Positions 61,162 through 64,000 of a stretch of 64,000 bases of DNA are shown here, piece by piece (position 1 is the first letter of the stretch; every line of letters begins with the position of its first letter). A program made the position numbers and the translations under genes. This DNA comes from RGIG1995 sp045652425. Lineage in GTDB: Bacteria > Bacillota > Clostridia > Oscillospirales > CAG-272. A model generated the notes under the pieces. That model was not told the origin of the DNA. It did no database searches and saw nothing but the letters and a program-made list of their open reading frames with translations. The stretch is from contig JAZRUG010000011.1 in assembly GCA_045652425.1 (NCBI GenBank), forward strand, positions 89,030 through 153,029. Reading direction: 5' to 3'.

Positions 61162-61374
61162 ATGGGCTTCCATTATAGCGACGATCCCTTAAGAGACTTT
61201 GAGAGACACGATGCAGAACAAGCGGCGTGGCTTGAATCGCTTCCCAAGTGCGAGTATTGCGGAGAGCCTATCCAAGACGAACACTATTACGACATTGAAG
61301 ACTGTCTGATACACGAAGATTGCTTACACGATTTTTGTTACGAGAATTACAGAAAACCAAATAACAATATTTAA
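61162..61374 (+). CDS. Hypothetical Cys/His-rich phage protein
   Basis: A 70-residue acidic protein with CEYCGEPI and then H and C residues (IHEDCLHDFCYE), a probable small zinc finger. Not recognised beyond its similarity to unnamed phage proteins of Clostridia. Begins one base after the transglycosylase stop, so it is translated from the same message. Confidence 0.7.
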   Translation: MGFHYSDDPLRDFERHDAEQAAWLESLPKCEYCGEPIQDEHYYDIEDCLIHEDCLHDFCYENYRKPNNNI

Positions 61375-61385
61375 GGAGAAAAGAA

Positions 61386-61604
61386 ATGAAAAATTACATA
61401 TCAATTTATTCGTTTTGTGTCATTGAAAAAATCAAGGAAGGTAAGACAGTATATTACCTCGATAGAAAGCTTCACGATTGCGGAACGGTCAACAGAATTA
61501 CGGTTGAAGATTTAACCGCCATATTAAAAGCAGACGAGCAAGAGAAGCAAAGATTTGAGTTTTGGTATGAAGAAGAAACAGAAGCAAAGGAGATTGAAGA
61601 ATGA
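61386..61604 (+). CDS. Hypothetical small acidic protein
   Basis: A 72-residue protein with an acidic C-terminus (WYEEETEAKEIEE); no known motif. AAGGAG lies 7 bases before the ATG and it overlaps the ERF gene by 4 bases, so it belongs to the early operon. Confidence 0.65.
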   Translation: MKNYISIYSFCVIEKIKEGKTVYYLDRKLHDCGTVNRITVEDLTAILKADEQEKQRFEFWYEEETEAKEIEE

Positions 61605-62263
61605 ATATTTTTGAAAAGATGTCGGCAATAACAGCCGAGTTGCAAACCGTTGGCAAAAACTTGACCGTAGGCGAGGGAAAAAATAAATACAAGGCAGTAT
61701 CAGAGAGGGATATTCTTGATGCGGTAAAACCGATTGAAGCAAAGCACGGCGTTTATAGCTATCCTTACAGCCGAGAAGTGCTTGAGAGTAATATGCTTGA
61801 AACGGACACACAATACGGAACTAAAACTTCTTTTATGAGCCGTATTAAGACGGTATACAGATTTGTAAATATCGAAAAACCCGACGATTACATAGAAACA
61901 ACAACGTTTGCCGAGGGTATTGACTCCCAAGACAAAGGAAGCGGCAAGGCTATGACATACGCCGATAAATATGCTCTTATGAAAGCTTACAAGATAAGCA
62001 CAGGCGAAGATCCCGACCAAACAGCGAGCGAGCCTACACAGTACACCAAAGCAACACCGGGACAGAAGAAAGCTCCCGAAAGACCAATGCCGCCGAGAGT
62101 AAGACTTATTAAGAAGCTTAATGAAATGAAAATTGATCCCGTTAAATATGCCGAAGAAAAAAAGTTGGACCATTCAACCACCGACGATAGATACGAGGAC
62201 CTTCTTGAAGAACTTGAGCTTGAAGAAAGAACACAGCAAATAAAACAAATGGCTGAGGGATAA
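61601..62263 (+). CDS. ERF-family single-strand annealing protein
   Basis: A 220-residue ERF-type recombinase. The ERF core is KYKAVSERDILDAVKPIEAKHGVYSYP near residues 25-50, with FAEGIDSQDKGSGKAMTYADKYALMKAYKI, which is diagnostic. It anneals single strands during phage recombination. Basic, proline-rich middle and a helical charged end. Followed by NinB-like, HNH and SSB genes, forming a replication-recombination module. Confidence 0.9.
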   Translation: MNIFEKMSAITAELQTVGKNLTVGEGKNKYKAVSERDILDAVKPIEAKHGVYSYPYSREVLESNMLETDTQYGTKTSFMSRIKTVYRFVNIEKPDDYIETTTFAEGIDSQDKGSGKAMTYADKYALMKAYKISTGEDPDQTASEPTQYTKATPGQKKAPERPMPPRVRLIKKLNEMKIDPVKYAEEKKLDHSTTDDRYEDLLEELELEERTQQIKQMAEG

Positions 62264-62264
62264 A

Positions 62265-62762
62265 ATGACATTCCAATTTACAAAGCAGACCATATTTCAA
62301 ATGATGGCTGTACTCTCAAGGTTTCTTGAGGGAATAAAGCCTGATAAAAAGTATGTAGTTGAGATTAAAGAATACCGAGAAAAACGTAGTCTTACCGCAA
62401 ATTCATATTATTGGGTGGTGCTTGAGAAAATCGCAAAAAGCATTAACTCTACAAAGGATTTGGTACACGAGCAAATGCTTCAAGACTACGGCACGTTGTT
62501 GACAGATGCCGACGGTAATATTGAGGATTTTTCAAGCAGATATTTTATTGATCCAATTAAGTCAAAAATCCATTGTAAATACAGAGGTTCTTCGGTGCTT
62601 AACGGCGTTACTTGGTATCACTATTATTTTATCAAAGGCAGTAGCGACTATGACTCTAAAGAATTTTCTGCTCTGCTCAATGGGGCAATATACGAAGCTA
62701 ACGAAATGGGGTTAGATGTAATGACTCCGGCAGAAGCGGCAAGATTAAGGTATGAGGAATGA
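62265..62762 (+). CDS. NinB-like recombination protein
   Basis: A 165-residue protein whose N-terminal half resembles the NinB family (KEYREKRSLTANSYYWVVLEKIAKSI is the family's typical R-S-x-x-x-N-x-x-x-W/Y string). NinB proteins assist phage recombination by binding single-stranded DNA. The C-terminal half is less clear. ATG lies one base after the ERF stop; the end overlaps the HNH gene. Confidence 0.75.
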   Translation: MTFQFTKQTIFQMMAVLSRFLEGIKPDKKYVVEIKEYREKRSLTANSYYWVVLEKIAKSINSTKDLVHEQMLQDYGTLLTDADGNIEDFSSRYFIDPIKSKIHCKYRGSSVLNGVTWYHYYFIKGSSDYDSKEFSALLNGAIYEANEMGLDVMTPAEAARLRYEE

Positions 62763-63070
62763 CATACAAAAGCAAACGTAGCAAGGCTTGTGATATTACA
62801 AAAAAGGTCAAAGACAAGGTATGGGAAAGAGACGAGCATAGATGTATTATATGTCGCTCTCCCTATGCAATGCCAAACGCACACTATATCCCCCGAAGCA
62901 AAGGCGGTCTCGGTGTAGAGGAAAACATAGTTACGTTGTGTATGCAATGCCATGAAGACTACGACCATACCACAAAGCGAAAAGAAATCGGCAGATACAT
63001 AGAAAACTATCTAAAAAGCAAATATCCAAAGTGGAACAAAGAAAAATTAGTTTATAAAAAGGAGTATTAA
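62759..63070 (+). CDS. HNH endonuclease
   Basis: A 103-residue small nuclease: paired CIIC and CMQCH zinc ligands around the catalytic AHYIPRSKGGLGVEENIVTLC string. Not next to a packaging terminase, so it may serve recombination or replication. Overlaps the NinB-like gene by 4 bases. Confidence 0.88.
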   Translation: MTYKSKRSKACDITKKVKDKVWERDEHRCIICRSPYAMPNAHYIPRSKGGLGVEENIVTLCMQCHEDYDHTTKRKEIGRYIENYLKSKYPKWNKEKLVYKKEY

Positions 63071-63072
63071 TT

Positions 63073-63492
63073 ATGGCAAATTTCAATTTTAACAAAGTTA
63101 TATTAGGCGGTAGACTTACGGCTGAACCCGAATTAAGACAAACAACAAGCGGAACGTTTGTAACGTCTTTCGTTATAGCGGTAAATCGCAGAATGAGCAA
63201 GACAAACGAAGTTGATTTTATAAACTGTCAAGCGTGGGGAAGTACGGCGGAGTTTATCTGTAAGTTTTTCCGTAAAGGTAGCTCTATATGCGTAACCGGA
63301 GCTATTCAAGTAAGAAGTTGGAAAGACCAAAACAACATTAACAGATACGCTACAGAGGTTGTTGTTGATGAAGCAAACTTCGTTGATAGCAAGAGCGACA
63401 ATGCTACGTATCAAGCTGAGTCTGCTCCAAGTTTTAACGAATCAGCTCCCGAATTTGAAGAAATTACAGGCGATCAAGATTTACCGTTTTAA
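63073..63492 (+). CDS. ssb: Single-stranded DNA-binding protein
   Basis: A 139-residue SSB: OB fold (FNKVILGGRLTAEPELRQT to WGSTAEFICKFFRKGSSICVTGAIQVRSW), then a low-complexity linker and the acidic tip DQDLPF that recruits partner proteins. Phage-encoded paralogue of the host SSB. GGAG lies about 8 bases before the ATG. Confidence 0.95.
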   Translation: MANFNFNKVILGGRLTAEPELRQTTSGTFVTSFVIAVNRRMSKTNEVDFINCQAWGSTAEFICKFFRKGSSICVTGAIQVRSWKDQNNINRYATEVVVDEANFVDSKSDNATYQAESAPSFNESAPEFEEITGDQDLPF

Positions 63493-63512
63493 AGAATAAG
63501 GAGTAACAAAAA

Positions 63513-64000
63513 ATGAAAAACACGAACAAAGGATATAAAGCATTTAGCAAAGGAATGGTTTGCAGGGGGAAGCAATACGCAGAAAATACGATATTTGAAG
63601 AGGGCAAAGCGGAGATATGCCGTAGGGGTATGCATTATTGCGTAAATCCGCTTGACGTTCTTGACTATTATCCGTTGGTTGATAATGACGGAAATATGAC
63701 AGAGTTTGCAGAGGTTGAAGCATTGGAAGAACCTTTGACCGATGATAACAAAAAATTCTGTACAAAAAAATTAAAAATCGGGGCAAAGTTGAAGTTTGCT
63801 GACCTTGTACATGCGAGTGTAAAAGTCTGTTTTGAAAAAGGCGAAACGAAAACAAAAACAACGAGTAAGGATTCCGCAAAGATAGGCTCAAGCGGTAATT
63901 CCGCAAAGATAGGCTCAAGCGGTAATTCCGCAAAGATAGGCTCAAGCGGTAATTCCGCAAAGATAGGCTCAAGCGGTAATTCCGCAAAGATAGGCTCAAG
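63513..64000 (+). CDS. Phage protein with 9-residue tandem repeats (3' end cut by window)
   Basis: At least 162 codons are visible. The N-terminal 119 residues (KGYKAFSKGMVCRGKQYAENTIF, then CRRGMHYCVNPLDVLDYY) resemble unnamed phage proteins that precede such repeats. From residue 120 on the protein is a tandem repeat of NSAKIGSSG (first copy DSAKIGSSG), four full copies plus a partial before the edge. The repeat is a perfect 27-bp unit at 63897 onwards. AAGGAG lies 10 bases before the ATG. Function unknown. Confidence 0.75.
   Translation, partial: MKNTNKGYKAFSKGMVCRGKQYAENTIFEEGKAEICRRGMHYCVNPLDVLDYYPLVDNDGNMTEFAEVEALEEPLTDDNKKFCTKKLKIGAKLKFADLVHASVKVCFEKGETKTKTTSKDSAKIGSSGNSAKIGSSGNSAKIGSSGNSAKIGSSGNSAKIGS
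63870..64000 (+). repeat. Perfect 27-bp tandem repeat inside the terminal gene
   Basis: Unit of 27 bp encoding NSAKIGSSG; units start at 63870, 63897, 63924, 63951 and 63978, the last cut by the window. Apart from one base in the first copy all visible copies are identical. Confidence 0.95.

Noticed and set aside
63544..63999. Minus-strand protein full of LRNYRLSLS repeats
   Set aside because: It is the antisense reading of the 27-bp repeat in the real gene at 63513; no ribosome site.
63870..64000. CRISPR array
   Set aside because: Units are directly adjacent with no spacers, and they encode an in-frame peptide repeat.

Overview
The window is a chromosomal stretch of a low-GC, probably anaerobic, endospore-forming Gram-positive bacterium of class Clostridia. 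The evidence is the spoIIAA-spoIIAB-sigF operon, yabP/yabQ, a SpoVB-type flippase, an mazG-hup-yabO-yabP-yabQ-divIC-yabR block, a large-type SRP RNA beside dnaX-ybaB-recR, a T-box in front of valS, strong AGGAGG-type ribosome binding sites, and TTGACA/TATAAT promoters with 17-bp spacers. I cannot name a genus or species from sequence reading alone.

Layout. 1-5360: two tandem paralogues resembling polysaccharide deacetylases, an orphan membrane protein, and a divergent pair of overlapping Gfo/Idh/MocA-type oxidoreductase genes. 5445-8379: a U32 peptidase-family protein and an M29 aminopeptidase. 8491-20720: a large fused MacB-like ABC exporter, pgsA with a hypothetical partner, a DUF1540 miniprotein, an FGGY sugar kinase, a GT-C-like membrane protein, and a GntR(YtrA-like)-ABC-permease operon that ends in two tandem lipoproteins. 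20868-27779 (minus): an operon of rpe, a MurE-like ligase with an atypical specificity motif, asnB and an ATP-grasp ligase, preceded by ispD-ispF. 27996-46559 (plus): cdaA-cdaR, an FAD dehydrogenase and RseC-like protein, recJ, relA, dtd, hemZ, a uridine-kinase-like gene, an amidohydrolase, spoVB, mazG, hup, yabO, yabP, yabQ, divIC, yabR and trxB. 46566-57306: a fumarase alpha subunit, a GT2-GtrA fusion, recR-ybaB-dnaX, SRP RNA, the spoIIA operon, valS with its T-box, and rplM-rpsI.

57307-64000 is the left end of an integrated mobile element, most likely a tailed-phage prophage, which continues past the window. It has an inward-abutting tyrosine integrase, an S24-type repressor facing a small Cro-like HTH gene across two overlapping promoters with palindromic operators, an excisionase-like protein, a self-contained small membrane-protein cassette on the opposite strand with its own promoter and terminator, an SLT lytic transglycosylase, an ERF annealing protein, a NinB-like protein, an HNH nuclease and an SSB. 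The final gene is cut by the window edge inside a perfect 27-bp tandem repeat.

The most interesting points are: the MurE-like/AsnB/ATP-grasp operon, which looks like a peptidoglycan-precursor or peptide modification pathway; the moron-like membrane-protein cassette; the repressor operators; the 9-residue repeat protein; and several unusual translation starts (cdaA, hemZ, TTG starts). Start codons given here were chosen from Shine-Dalgarno spacing and promoter positions, so several differ from the longest open frame.
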